DNA of 49,681 nt from an uncultured Lachnospiraceae bacterium (GCA_902777355.1 CACYTU010000037.1:1-49681); one strand, 5' to 3'. Shown: positions 26,138 to 34,640, numbered from the stretch's first letter. A program made the numbers and translations. Notes: a model not told the origin generated them from the letters alone.

Positions 26138-26818
26138 TTACGGACTATTCCTCTGACTGAAGAGTTCTGCTGCTGCGGTCAGTTCCGTGATATAGATGTC
26201 GGACGCTCTTTTGAGGCCGTCCTGATCGGGTTCCCCCTTACATTCAGCGACTCCTGCCGTGCGATATCCGGCAGCCGCAGCTGTCTTAAGAGCGTAAAGG
26301 GAATCCTCAAATACCAGAGTCTCTTCCGGCTCAGTGCCCATGTGAGCCGCCGCTGCGTTATAGATATCCGGGAAATGCTTGCTCTTTCCTATTTCCGAGT
26401 TGGTAAAGATCCTGTCTATGTACCTGATCAGACCGTTTCTTTCCAGTGCTCGTTCTATGAGCTCACGCGGGCTCGAGGTAGCCGCCGTGATGCTTATGCC
26501 TGCGTCGCTGACCGCGCTGAGCAGCTGCTGTGCGCCCGGCTTTGCCTTGACTTCATAGAAATAGTAGTCACGCAGCATATCCTGCAGACCCCCGTAAATC
26601 TCTTCCGTCGTCTCCGGGACGCAATAGCGTTCCTTCAGGTAGGCGGCTCCCTGCTCCATGCTCATGGAGAAGAGTATGTCCGCAAGCCCCTGCTCCGGTT
26701 CTTTGCCGATGCTGACCAGATATCTCGCCCCCAGATCCGTCCATATTTCCAGGGAGTCCAGGAGCACTCCGTCAATGTCAAATATTACGCCTTTAATATT
26801 TCGTATGAAACTCATCAT
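26138..26818 (-). CDS. HAD family hydrolase, possible thiamine-phosphate phosphatase
   Basis: A 226-residue phosphatase of the beta-phosphoglucomutase-like HAD subfamily. Motif I is FDIDGVLLDS (nucleophile Asp), motif II TAATSS, motif III Lys in GKSKHFPDIY, and motif IV VFEDSLYAL. It is the last gene of the thiM-thiE operon and overlaps the thiE stop by four bases. Bacteria that make thiamine phosphate by ThiE sometimes need a phosphatase to release thiamine; the operon position suggests that role, but other sugar phosphates are possible. Confidence 0.9.
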   Translation of the reverse strand: MMSFIRNIKGVIFDIDGVLLDSLEIWTDLGARYLVSIGKEPEQGLADILFSMSMEQGAAYLKERYCVPETTEEIYGGLQDMLRDYYFYEVKAKPGAQQLLSAVSDAGISITAATSSPRELIERALERNGLIRYIDRIFTNSEIGKSKHFPDIYNAAAAHMGTEPEETLVFEDSLYALKTAAAAGYRTAGVAECKGEPDQDGLKRASDIYITELTAAAELFSQRNSP

Positions 26819-27471
26819 GCTCTGACCATTTCCCGGGTGATTATCTTCAGTGATGCGGTGGCTTTATAGATGTCCTTCTGACCGTAGATGGCGCTTATCA
26901 CAGCAATGCCGCAGATACCGCTCCCTGCAAGCTGAGGTATGTTTTCCGAAGTGATGCCGCCGATGGCAACGACCGGGATCGAGACTGCTTCACAGATAGC
27001 TTTGAGTGTTTCGAAGGAAACGTCATCCGCATCATCCTTCGATCCGGTCGGAAAGACAGCTCCCACACCCAGATAATCCGCGCCGCGCTTCTCCGCGAGG
27101 ACGGCCTGCTCCACCGTCTGGGCGGATACGCCCAGTATCTTGTCCGGTCCGATGAGCGCGCGCACATCGCCGGCTTCCATGTCGCTTTGCCCCACATGCA
27201 CCCCGTCAGCATCCATCCTGACCGCAATGTCCACATTGTCATTGATCACGAAGGGAACACCGTATTCCCTGGCCATGTCCCGGAGACGGACCGCCTCCCG
27301 GAAGAAGGTCTCATCATCGAGGTCCTTTTCCCGCAGCTGCAGGAAGGTCACGCCTCCGTCCAGGCTTTCGCGCACCACGTCATACAGGGTGCGGTCTCCC
27401 AGCCAGTGACGGTCTGTAACTGCGTAAAGGAGCAGCGATTCCGCAAGTTTATCTCTCATTTCTGTTTTCAT
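26815..27471 (-). CDS. thiE: Thiamine-phosphate synthase
   Basis: A 218-residue TIM-barrel enzyme that joins hydroxymethylpyrimidine diphosphate and thiazole phosphate to give thiamine phosphate. Family motifs are YAVTDRHWLG, GGVTFLQLREKDL, FVINDNVDIAVRMDADGVHVGQSD, YLGVGAVFPTGSKDDAD and VVAIGGITSENI. ATG 27471 has AAGGAG eleven bases upstream, within the end of thiM (stop 27488); an in-frame longer start at 27516 overlaps thiM and lacks a site. It is co-transcribed with thiM under the TPP riboswitch. Confidence 0.96.
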   Translation of the reverse strand: MKTEMRDKLAESLLLYAVTDRHWLGDRTLYDVVRESLDGGVTFLQLREKDLDDETFFREAVRLRDMAREYGVPFVINDNVDIAVRMDADGVHVGQSDMEAGDVRALIGPDKILGVSAQTVEQAVLAEKRGADYLGVGAVFPTGSKDDADDVSFETLKAICEAVSIPVVAIGGITSENIPQLAGSGICGIAVISAIYGQKDIYKATASLKIITREMVRA

Positions 27472-27487
27472 CTGCTGCCTCTCTCCT

Positions 27488-28309
27488 TTATCGAATCTCG
27501 TATTTCGCTCCGGCATCCAGTGCCGCGCCGTCCATGTTATAGATCGCGTCTATTATGCGGTTCCTGTAAGTCGAGTTGCCGTCGCCTTCCTGCATCCTGC
27601 TCCAGCCGATCTCTCCGGCAAGTCCCATTGTGCAGACAGCTGCCGCGGCAGCTTCAAGAGGTGTATCCGGATTGGCGGCCAGGAAGGCTGTCATCATTCC
27701 CGACAGCTGGCATCCTGTGCCGGTGATCCTGCCCATTTCAGGTCTTCCGTTCCGAATGACATAGCATCTGTCAGCGTCAGCCACAAGGTCGATTGCTCCT
27801 GTTATGGCGATGATGGCGCCTGTCCTGGCTGCAAGTTCCTTTGCGAATTTCACAGCGCCGTCAAGCGAATCCTCTGTTACAGCATCCGCAACGTCCGCGT
27901 CAACGCCCTTGGTAGTGCCGTTGCCCAGAGCAAGCGTCTTGATCTCGGAGATATTTCCACGGATGGCAGTAAATCTGATCTCGTCCATGAGCCCCACAGC
28001 AGTATTGGTGCGGAGGGCTGACGCTCCCGCGCCCACAGGATCGAGCAGGACAACATGACCCAGCGCAGCTGCCCTGCGGCCGGCGCGGTACATGCCCTCT
28101 ATGCTGCTCTTGTTCAAAGTACCGATGTTAATGTTGAGGCCTCCGCAAATGGTCGTGATGTCTTCCACATCATCCGGCTCGTCCGACATGATCGGACTTC
28201 CCCCGCAGGCAAGCAGGACATTGGCCACATCATTGACGGTCACGTAGTTAGTGATATTGTGGACCAGCGGTACAGTTTTTCTTACATTCTCAATACAATT
28301 ACCCAGCAT
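27488..28309 (-). CDS. thiM: Hydroxyethylthiazole kinase
   Basis: A 273-residue kinase that phosphorylates 4-methyl-5-(2-hydroxyethyl)thiazole, the thiazole salvage step. Motifs include PLVHNITNYVTVNDVANVLLACGGSPIM near the start, LLDPVGAGAS, RGNISEI and GRITGTGCQLSG with the catalytic Cys. The length is typical (about 270). ATG 28309 has AGGAGG five bases upstream. It is the first gene after the riboswitch-terminator leader. No thiC, thiG or thiD is in the window, so this operon serves salvage. Confidence 0.97.
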   Translation of the reverse strand: MLGNCIENVRKTVPLVHNITNYVTVNDVANVLLACGGSPIMSDEPDDVEDITTICGGLNINIGTLNKSSIEGMYRAGRRAAALGHVVLLDPVGAGASALRTNTAVGLMDEIRFTAIRGNISEIKTLALGNGTTKGVDADVADAVTEDSLDGAVKFAKELAARTGAIIAITGAIDLVADADRCYVIRNGRPEMGRITGTGCQLSGMMTAFLAANPDTPLEAAAAAVCTMGLAGEIGWSRMQEGDGNSTYRNRIIDAIYNMDGAALDAGAKYEIR

Positions 28310-28325
28310 TTCTACCTCCTGAAAG

Positions 28326-28358
28326 AAAAAAGCAGATATGCCAATAGGTCATATCTGC
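28326..28358 (-). terminator. Riboswitch-controlled terminator before thiM
   Basis: GCAGATATG-9 nt-CATATCTGC followed by TTTTTTC on the minus strand, between the TPP aptamer and the thiM ribosome site. It is likely the off-state expression platform. Confidence 0.88.
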
Positions 28359-28391
28359 CTGAAATCCTGCATATAAAAAGCAGCAGCATAT

Positions 28392-28474
28392 TTCCCTACG
28401 TTGGCATTATCCAAATCAGGTTATGGGTCCGGGACATACCTCCCGTTCTCAGCCTGCCTGCGCAAGCTCCCCTT
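28392..28474 (-). promoter_or_regulatory. TPP riboswitch (thi box)
   Basis: On the minus strand the aptamer reads AAGGGGAGC ... GGCTGAGAACGGGAGG ... GACCCATAACCTGATTTGGA then TAATGCCAACGTAGGGA. The conserved CUGAGA and ACCUGAU..GGAUAAUGCC..CGUAGGGA parts are complete. It senses thiamine diphosphate and reduces expression of thiM-thiE-HAD by premature termination. Confidence 0.97.
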
Positions 28475-28655
28475 AAATTGTCTACACAATACCACAACTA
28501 AGAGAATTGTGCAATCCTCCCCGGGTGAATGATTCTGCCGCCGAAAAAACCCGGTTAATTGGTGTGCTATACTGGCACAGAAATCTCAACAGACTGACTG
28601 GACTGACTGTAAAGGCCGCTCCGGCAGACTCTTACAGCCGAAAGGAATTAAAGTT

Positions 28656-29153
28656 ATGTATGACTCTCAAAAGAAACAGGACTTTCAATTGGTGATTGTT
28701 ATTCTGAGGATTCTTGCTGTCGCATATTTTTTTGGAAATCTGGTATTCAGGATATTCAGGGATACCGATTTTTTACTGACAGCGATTCTGATTATGATCA
28801 TCGCTGTCATAAAGCGAAAAGACAAAACCAACCTGCTTTTATCAATCATAGTTTCGGCAGGACTTGTCTTTAATTTCATTGCGGGGAATTATTTGCCGGA
28901 ATCATTTCTTTTCGAAGCTAATCGTGATCTGACTTTTTTCGGCCAGATGACCAATGTCGTTTGGGTACTGTCCCTATATACAGGAACATTTTTACTCGCA
29001 TTCCGGGAACTGGTGATTGCTTCTAAAGAAAATGGCAAAAATGGAAGGATTGTCAGAATTATTGGATATATCCTTTTAGGACTGTCCACAATAGTGGCAA
29101 CACAAATTCTGGGTTTCATTTTATGGATGACAGTCACGAATTATTATCCGTAA
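28656..29153 (+). CDS. Small multi-pass membrane protein, unknown function
   Basis: A 165-residue protein with about five hydrophobic helices (roughly 13-32, 37-52, 57-76, 95-118, 135-160) separated by short basic loops (KRKDKTN, KENGKNGR). No catalytic or transport motif is recognised. ATG 28656 has AAAGGAA eight bases upstream. It stands alone between the thiM leader and repeat DNA, with lower GC than its neighbours. A possible -10 TATACT lies at about 28568. Function cannot be inferred. Confidence 0.8.
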   Translation: MYDSQKKQDFQLVIVILRILAVAYFFGNLVFRIFRDTDFLLTAILIMIIAVIKRKDKTNLLLSIIVSAGLVFNFIAGNYLPESFLFEANRDLTFFGQMTNVVWVLSLYTGTFLLAFRELVIASKENGKNGRIVRIIGYILLGLSTIVATQILGFILWMTVTNYYP

Positions 29154-29162
29154 TCTCTTAAG

Positions 29163-29230
29163 AGACAGGGGACGGTTCTCTGTCTCCTTTTATTCATTTA
29201 GGGGACGGTTCTCTGTCTCCTTTTTTTATT
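29163..29230 (+). repeat. Two direct copies of family A
   Basis: GGGGACGGTTCTCTGTCTCC at 29168-29187 and 29201-29220, each followed by a T-run (cctttt, cctttttttatt). Placed after a stop codon, the copy could add a U-rich 3' end. A decayed inverted copy (gggaccgtccccttatcc) lies near 29708. Confidence 0.85.
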
Positions 29231-29362
29231 GATATCGGGTTACAGCATGCTGATCCATACCAGATGCCGGCCAGATATTGTACCTTGATTTTTGTCACCA
29301 TTTTTATTACCGTACAAATAGGAACAGCTCAGCGTTTTTATGTTTGTGAACGCCAGGTCGCG

Positions 29363-29551
29363 CATAAGGATAACTCGCTGATTCTGAGGATCAAGGACGA
29401 CTGCGTTCCTTTTAATCCCGCCGAAAGGAGAGACATAGTCAATCCGGAGGATATTTCCAAAAACACCAGTATCAGAATGATCTATTCTATGGCTGAACGT
29501 GTACAGTATCAAAATATACTCGGATTGAATGTTTTAACTATCCGTGTGTAA
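29363..29551 (+). pseudogene. C-terminal remnant of an RsbW-like ATPase domain, copy 1
   Basis: HKDNSLILRIKDDCVPFNP, then SIRMIYSMAERVQYQNILGL, then NVLTIRV and a stop. The same pattern ends the ORF at 46748-46939. It looks like the end of a histidine-kinase-like ATPase (anti-sigma/RsbW group) whose ATP-lid D-x-C-x-x-F-x-P motif is retained but whose N-terminal part is gone. No proper start or ribosome site is visible. Confidence 0.6.
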
Positions 29552-29739
29552 AAAGCATCATTGATCCTGCCGGCGTATGCGCTCTGCTCTCCATCTGTTT
29601 TCAGACATGAACCCGGTCTCTTTCTCTTATACCGGTTCATTACTCCGGCTCAAAGGCAGTGTCCTTCCGGATCGAACCCAAGGGGCCATCCCCTTGTCTT
29701 CCCTGTCAGGGACCGTCCCCTTATCCTGCCCTTGTCCTG

Positions 29740-29865
29740 TCTACATATCGAAACGCTTTGTCTACATCTCGAATTGCTTTGCCTACATCCCGAATCGCTT
29801 TGTCTACATCCCGAATCGCTTTGCCTACATCTCGAAGCGCTTTGCCTACATCTCGAAGCGCTTTA
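29740..29865. repeat. 21-bp tandem array reaching into the PAP2 gene
   Basis: Six exact-length units (starts 29740, 29761, 29782, 29803, 29824, 29845) of tctacatctcgaatcgcttt-g. The last unit contains the stop codon and final codons (KRFEM) of the minus-strand PAP2 gene, so the array is a stuttered copy of that gene's 3' end. Confidence 0.92.
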
Positions 29866-30781
29866 ATACCCAGGGAAAGATGAATGACACGTAAAACATC
29901 TGCAAATAACATGAAACAAAGGTGCCGGGCACACCGGAAATCCCGTTTTTAATTAAAGGCACGAATATCAGGCTGACAACATAATAAGTCAACAGTCCGA
30001 CTATAAGCCGCGTTATTCTTTTCATCATGGAAATATTGGTAGAAAACTGAACAAACCGTCTTTCCAGGATCCATCCGGTCAGAAACGCGATGCTCCAGCT
30101 GACGCCCTTAAAGGTGTCATTTGCCATCTTTGCCCCTTCCACCAGCACTCTTCCGGCCGCGTCTGTGTCTGTAGGATAGGGTTTGACTGCGGCGTATATC
30201 GCCACAAGGATCGCGATCCCGACACCGATACAGACTACCAGAAGATCCTTTTCAGGATGGATCTTTACCCATTGCATCAGCTTTATGGTCAGACACATGA
30301 CCAGGATTCCGGCCACGGCACCAACCAGAACATCCTGCGGTGTATGCACACCCAGATAATTACGGCTGAATCCCACGAGCAGGACGAGGAGGCCCAGCAC
30401 GATGCGCAGCACCCGGGGAATATCCCTGCGAACCGCCCCGCCGCCGTATAGGGTCGCCGCGTTCATCGTATGCCCGCTGGGAAACGAATAACCTGTTGCC
30501 GTGGTGATGGAATCGCCGTAGGGCAAAACCCGCGCGTCCCTGATCCACGGTCGATAGGCGCAGACCGTCACCTTCAACATACCATTGACCAGCCTGTTGC
30601 CGCTCCAGCCCATCAGAAAATAAGTGCCAAAATCCTTGCTGACACACCAATAAAGTAAGGCCATGATGACGATCGCCGTGTTCGTTTCACCCAGCCAGGT
30701 CATCTTTGAAAGGAAAGCAGCCAAAAACGCACCTGTACCGTTTCTAAAATCCTGTAGAGCCAGGAGAATGTTGATGTCCAT
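29846..30781 (-). CDS. PAP2 superfamily membrane phosphatase
   Basis: A 311-residue multi-pass phosphatase. The three PAP2 signature motifs are present: KVTVCAYRPW (KxxxxxxRP), YSFPSGHTMNA (PSGH) and SRNYLGVHTPQDVLVG (SRxxxxxHxxxD). About eight hydrophobic segments are seen. Members remove phosphate from lipids such as undecaprenyl pyrophosphate or phosphatidate at the outer membrane face. ATG 30781 has AGGAGG six bases upstream. It follows the PPC-like gene on the same strand, with a 48-bp array between them. Its own 3' end is the source of the 21-bp array. Confidence 0.93.
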   Translation of the reverse strand: MDINILLALQDFRNGTGAFLAAFLSKMTWLGETNTAIVIMALLYWCVSKDFGTYFLMGWSGNRLVNGMLKVTVCAYRPWIRDARVLPYGDSITTATGYSFPSGHTMNAATLYGGGAVRRDIPRVLRIVLGLLVLLVGFSRNYLGVHTPQDVLVGAVAGILVMCLTIKLMQWVKIHPEKDLLVVCIGVGIAILVAIYAAVKPYPTDTDAAGRVLVEGAKMANDTFKGVSWSIAFLTGWILERRFVQFSTNISMMKRITRLIVGLLTYYVVSLIFVPLIKNGISGVPGTFVSCYLQMFYVSFIFPWVLKRFEM

Positions 30782-30799
30782 ATTCTTCCTCCTTTTGGA

Positions 30800-30950
30800 C
30801 AGCCAATATAACCCTTTTTGAGGACAACAGCTTCAATCCCTTTTTTAACAGCATATTTACTCTTTTTTGGGACAAAAGCTTCAATCCTTTTTTAACAGCA
30901 TATTTACTCTTTTTGTGGGAAAGCAAATTCAATCCTTTTTCTTGGACAAA
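30800..30950. repeat. 48-bp tandem array overlapping a gene's stop codon
   Basis: The marker ttcaatcc occurs at 30832, 30880 and 30928, exactly 48 bp apart. Each unit contains ttcaatcctttttt ... aacagcatatttactctttt. The third copy of the marker includes the stop codon of the minus-strand gene 30929-32086. The unit thus began at that gene's last codons and was copied toward the PAP2 gene. Confidence 0.88.
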
Positions 30951-32086
30951 AGATCCGAAATCTTATTGACGAGAACACCGACGACAATGGCGCCGATAAA
31001 TGTCTCCGGGCTGAGGAGATTATCTTTGAGCCAGGAGAGGGGGCCCTTTGCTTTTGTGGAGGCAGATGATTCATCGCCGCTGCTGTCCGCTGCGGAATCT
31101 GTTCCGGACGGCTGGCCCGGGTCAGGGGAAACTGCCTGGCCTCCGGTTTCCGAAACGTTTTCCGAACCGTTTTCGATCTCGTTTTCCGGACCATTTTCCA
31201 AACCGTTTTCCGAACCGTTTTCGGAACCGGCTGCCGGAATATTATCTGAAGGATCAGAGTAGGGCTCATCTGTGGATGTCTCGGCAGCGTCTCCGCCTTC
31301 GTTTGATGTTCCGGCCGTGTGAACACGGAAACTGTATTCGCCGGCAATACCAAAGGATTCCACCATCAGAATGTATTCGCCGGGCGGCAGCTGCAATTCT
31401 TCCTGCCGGCCATTATCTGTGATCATGGAGTACAGGATGTTTTCGTTGAGATCCCTGATTGTAAGTTCCAGCCCCGCAGTAGAGGAACACTCTATGGAAG
31501 ATACAGGCGTCGGGGCAGTCAGCCTGAATGTATGCTGCTCGTGGAAGGTATCGTCGGAGGAGCTGTGAAAGAATCCCTCATAAGACTGGTTACATACTAT
31601 ATTTTCCGGCGGCATGTGCAGGGATGTCTCCTTCAGAAAAAACCTGTAGTCGCCGGAAGTATCCGCGTATGAGATATAAACACAGACAGAATATGAACCG
31701 GGATCCAGATAGAAGCGGCGGCCTTCCGGGCTTGACATGGTGCTCACCCAATCGTCACAGAGCAGGTTCTCATCAGCGTCCATGACTTTGACCCGAAGAT
31801 TCTGGCTGGTATGTGTGATAAAATGCAGCTCCACAAGCCCTGCATCTGAAAGCGAGAAAGGATACATACCCGCCAGCGTCTCTCCTGAAAAGCTGCTTTC
31901 GTCAACCGGCGTGATGGTTCCTTCTATATAGGTTCCGTCCGTCGGCACAGTATCCGGAGCATCGGATGAAGATGCAAGGACCGTCATTGCCAGCGGAAAA
32001 GAGATGAGAGCCGCGAGTATAAAAACGAGTATAAAAAAAAGAAACAGGCCGCAGAATCGATTTATTTTGCCCACCAAATAACGCAC
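30929..32086 (-). CDS. Exported, membrane-anchored protein with two PPC-like domains
   Basis: A 385-residue surface protein. A basic start and long hydrophobic segment (about 8-40) act as signal or anchor. Two beta-sandwich segments follow (about 45-145 and 155-260), with GLVELHFITHTSQNLRVKVMD, DPGSYSVCVYISYADTSGDYRF and LPPGEYILMVESFGIAGEYSFRV, typical of bacterial pre-peptidase C-terminal (PPC) domains. Residues 285-320 are five-residue repeats (NGSEN, NGLEN, NGPEN). A C-terminal helix and KKKD end it. I chose GTG 32086 because TGGAGG is nine bases upstream and a TATAAT box (about 32146) overlaps the longer reading. No enzyme domain is seen; a role in surface binding is inferred. Confidence 0.78.
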   Translation of the reverse strand: MRYLVGKINRFCGLFLFFILVFILAALISFPLAMTVLASSSDAPDTVPTDGTYIEGTITPVDESSFSGETLAGMYPFSLSDAGLVELHFITHTSQNLRVKVMDADENLLCDDWVSTMSSPEGRRFYLDPGSYSVCVYISYADTSGDYRFFLKETSLHMPPENIVCNQSYEGFFHSSSDDTFHEQHTFRLTAPTPVSSIECSSTAGLELTIRDLNENILYSMITDNGRQEELQLPPGEYILMVESFGIAGEYSFRVHTAGTSNEGGDAAETSTDEPYSDPSDNIPAAGSENGSENGLENGPENEIENGSENVSETGGQAVSPDPGQPSGTDSAADSSGDESSASTKAKGPLSWLKDNLLSPETFIGAIVVGVLVNKISDLLSKKKD

Positions 32087-32162
32087 TGTCCCAAGCCTCC
32101 ATGATTGCCTTCCAAATCCGCGATCAACAAATGCAACAGAGTTATTATACCGTGATGTACCC

Positions 32163-32224
32163 ACAAAAGAAAAGAAGGATCTCCACTTCCCCGGAATCGT
32201 GATGACCCCGGACAGTGGAGATCC
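32163..32224 (-). terminator. Terminator after the GH32 gene
   Basis: GGATCTCCACT pairs with AGTGGAGATCC (11 bp) around a GC-rich inner stem, and on the minus strand is followed by TTCTTTTCTTTTG. It starts seven bases past the GH32 stop. Confidence 0.82.
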
Positions 32225-32230
32225 CTTGCT

Positions 32231-33829
32231 TCAGCGGCTTTTTCGTGACCTGCCTAATTCATATTTAGTGACATCGATCTTCACAGCGCCCTCCGCATGA
32301 AAAGTAATGCGGTCGGCACTTTCTGTTGTGTACATGGTCGCCGTCATGACTTTACGGCCATCCTCGATGAATACTTCCGCACTGTATCGGTCGAGCAGGA
32401 TCCGGAGATTCAGATCGGTCACATCCGTATCGATCCGGCACTGGGCCTGATTAAGGATGGCACGCCTTGTTCCCGAGAAGGTACGGTCGATCTGCAGGAC
32501 TGCCGTTTTCGGATAAAAGCACAAACTGGTATAAAATTCATCATTTTGCGCAAAGCGCATCTCAAAAGAACGATAGACCTTCTCCGCAGCGGGACGTATA
32601 CGGAGCATCAGATCCAGAATCCGTCCTCTGACCCCCTCCAGCTCACAGACAGTTTTTTCTCCCGGGTGCTGTATTATCTTTCCGCCGTTCCTTTCTCCGT
32701 TCCTTTCTCTATTCCTTTCTCCGTTCCTTCCGCCGTTCTCTCCTTCCGCGTCCGAAACTATGACATCCTTATATTCCCTCTTATTGAAGCGGTAGTCTTC
32801 CAGTTCCCTGATCGGTTTTTGATACAGCCGCCCGTCACGAAGAGACAGCTCTCTGGGAACGCTCATCTGACCTGCCCAGGGAGCATCGGACGCCCTGATC
32901 GAAAAGGCATCCACGTTCTGCATCCATCCGATCATGATCCGCCTGCCCTCAGGAGTCAAAAGTGTCTGCGGGGCGTAAAAGTCAATGCCATAATCCACGG
33001 ACATACTGCCTGTTTCCGTAAAGGTCATCGTTTCTTCATCCAGATCGCCGACCAGACACAGCGCATTATTGCCCCCATGAAATTCAAGGCCTTTCGGGAG
33101 CATATCCATCACGCTTACAATCAGCACATGCTTTCCGTCAAGAGGGAAGAAATTCGGACATTCCCACATCACACCGAATCGATTATTATTGCGGATCAGT
33201 GTCTTCACATATTTCCATTGAAATCCGTTATCACTCTCATAAAGAAGAACCTGTCCGCCTGCCTGCGCGTCTCTACCCGCAAGATAGCAATAGTAGCCGC
33301 CTTCGGGACGCTTTTCGAGATAGGGATCCCGGAAATCAAAGCGGCTGCCCCCCTCCGGAATCATATCGGAATCAATGACAGGATTCTCTTCCGCTTTTTC
33401 ATAATTGATGCCGTCTCCCACAGCGACACTCTGTGTCTGTACTTCCCGCATCACCTGACCGGGTTGTTCTTCTTTGCGGACAGATGTATACATGAGGAGC
33501 TGCCTGCCATCTTCCAGCTCGACCGCGCCGCCGGAAAAACAGCCGTCGCGGTCATATTCCCTGTCAGGCGCAAGCGCTGCCGGGAGATACTCCCAGTGCA
33601 GCAGATCATCACTGACTGCATGTCCCCAATGAATATTGTTCCACCGGGAAGAATAGGGGTAATACTGGAAAAACATATGATAACGGTCCTTATAACGGGA
33701 AAAACCGTTTGGATCATTCAGCCATCCGGAAGGGGCGGTCAAATGGTAAGCCGGACGCTGTTTTTTCGAAATGGCAGCCTCTGCCTGCCTTTCATACAAA
33801 CGTGCTTCTTCCAACAAATGACTATACAT
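32231..33829 (-). CDS. Glycoside hydrolase family 32, sucrose-6-phosphate hydrolase/beta-fructosidase
   Basis: A 532-residue beta-fructosidase that releases fructose from sucrose, sucrose phosphate or the sucrose part of raffinose sugars. The catalytic triad motifs are WLNDPNG (nucleophile Asp, about 38), FRDP (transition-state Asp) and WECPN (acid Glu, about 225). A five-blade propeller is followed by the C-terminal beta-sandwich. At about 370-395 lies an unusual low-complexity insertion (GGRNGERNRERNGERNGGK) encoded by 12-bp repeats, between the propeller and the sandwich. No signal peptide, so it is cytoplasmic. The start is ATG 33829, overlapping the DUF624 gene's ribosome region; GGAGG lies seven bases upstream. 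Confidence 0.95.
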   Translation of the reverse strand: MYSHLLEEARLYERQAEAAISKKQRPAYHLTAPSGWLNDPNGFSRYKDRYHMFFQYYPYSSRWNNIHWGHAVSDDLLHWEYLPAALAPDREYDRDGCFSGGAVELEDGRQLLMYTSVRKEEQPGQVMREVQTQSVAVGDGINYEKAEENPVIDSDMIPEGGSRFDFRDPYLEKRPEGGYYCYLAGRDAQAGGQVLLYESDNGFQWKYVKTLIRNNNRFGVMWECPNFFPLDGKHVLIVSVMDMLPKGLEFHGGNNALCLVGDLDEETMTFTETGSMSVDYGIDFYAPQTLLTPEGRRIMIGWMQNVDAFSIRASDAPWAGQMSVPRELSLRDGRLYQKPIRELEDYRFNKREYKDVIVSDAEGENGGRNGERNRERNGERNGGKIIQHPGEKTVCELEGVRGRILDLMLRIRPAAEKVYRSFEMRFAQNDEFYTSLCFYPKTAVLQIDRTFSGTRRAILNQAQCRIDTDVTDLNLRILLDRYSAEVFIEDGRKVMTATMYTTESADRITFHAEGAVKIDVTKYELGRSRKSR

Positions 33830-33830
33830 G

Positions 33831-34493
33831 TCAATCCTCCCCTTTATTGCCCTGCTCCTGCATCTCCTTCTCTTCTAATTTGACAAAAATCGGGTTATAC
33901 AGCAAGGCACATAGATATCCCGGAAAGCTGATTCCCATTAACAGCACCAGCGGAAACACATATTGATAGAAAGCAGCATATGCCAGCCAGAATCCGGCCA
34001 CAAAAAAGAGCATGGCCAGAGTCCGCGGAAAAAAGGCAAGTGTCAGAACCATGGCGTTTTTTATAGTAACCGGAACAGTATTTTCATAACGGGAAAGCAG
34101 AGCAAATGAATAAATGCCCACTGCCAGAATAAATCCGCCTGCCAGTATGAGCATCACATAGAACACCGTGGAATGCATTGCAGGTACCGAACGGACGATG
34201 TCATAATCAAAAATCAGGAACAGCCCCAGAAGAAGAAACAGGATCCCCATTATAGTTCCCTGACGGAGATTTCGTTTAAAAGACTTGAAAAAAGGTTTTA
34301 TGATATGGACTTCCTCCCCCCTTACCATATGCCACAGAATGTCATCCCTTGCGGTAAGGGCTGCTCCATATGTCACAACGGGAAGCATACAAAGAAACGT
34401 CACCGCATTGAGGATGATAAGATCCCCCGCAGTGCCGAGTGCCTGCATGAGCGGATTCTCAGAGTCAAAAACAGCGCTTATTTTATCCAACAT
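33831..34493 (-). CDS. DUF624/YesL family membrane protein
   Basis: A 220-residue protein with five or six membrane helices. It has the family layout: an N-terminal helix, NAVTFLCMLPVVTYGAALTA, then KPFFKSFKRNLRQGTI, a further helix block and PGYLCALLYNPIF near the end. YesL-like proteins are found next to sugar ABC importers and hydrolases in Firmicutes and Lachnospiraceae; their function is unknown. ATG 34493 has AAGGGG eight bases upstream. Its stop is one base from the GH32 start, so the two genes are translationally coupled. Confidence 0.9.
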   Translation of the reverse strand: MLDKISAVFDSENPLMQALGTAGDLIILNAVTFLCMLPVVTYGAALTARDDILWHMVRGEEVHIIKPFFKSFKRNLRQGTIMGILFLLLGLFLIFDYDIVRSVPAMHSTVFYVMLILAGGFILAVGIYSFALLSRYENTVPVTIKNAMVLTLAFFPRTLAMLFFVAGFWLAYAAFYQYVFPLVLLMGISFPGYLCALLYNPIFVKLEEKEMQEQGNKGED

Positions 34494-34567
34494 ATGTTAT
34501 ACCCCTTGTCTGAAAGTTCCCTGAAAGGCATTGTCCCGGCCCATATCAACACCGCCCTCTGCACCCC

Positions 34568-34624
34568 GACCGGCCCGTGTCCGCCGCAAGGCGGAAAATA
34601 CATTACAATGGCCGTGTCATAAAG
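34568..34624 (+). repeat. Family C repeat, copy 1
   Basis: GACCGGCCCGTG, then TCCGCC-gcaa-GGCGGA (6-bp stem, GNRA-type loop), then aaatacattacaatggccgt-gtcataaa. It matches 43329-43385 at about 48 of 56 positions. The last part is itself doubled (gtgtcataaaggtgtcataaa). Confidence 0.8.
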
Positions 34625-34640
34625 GTGTCATAAAGAAAAT

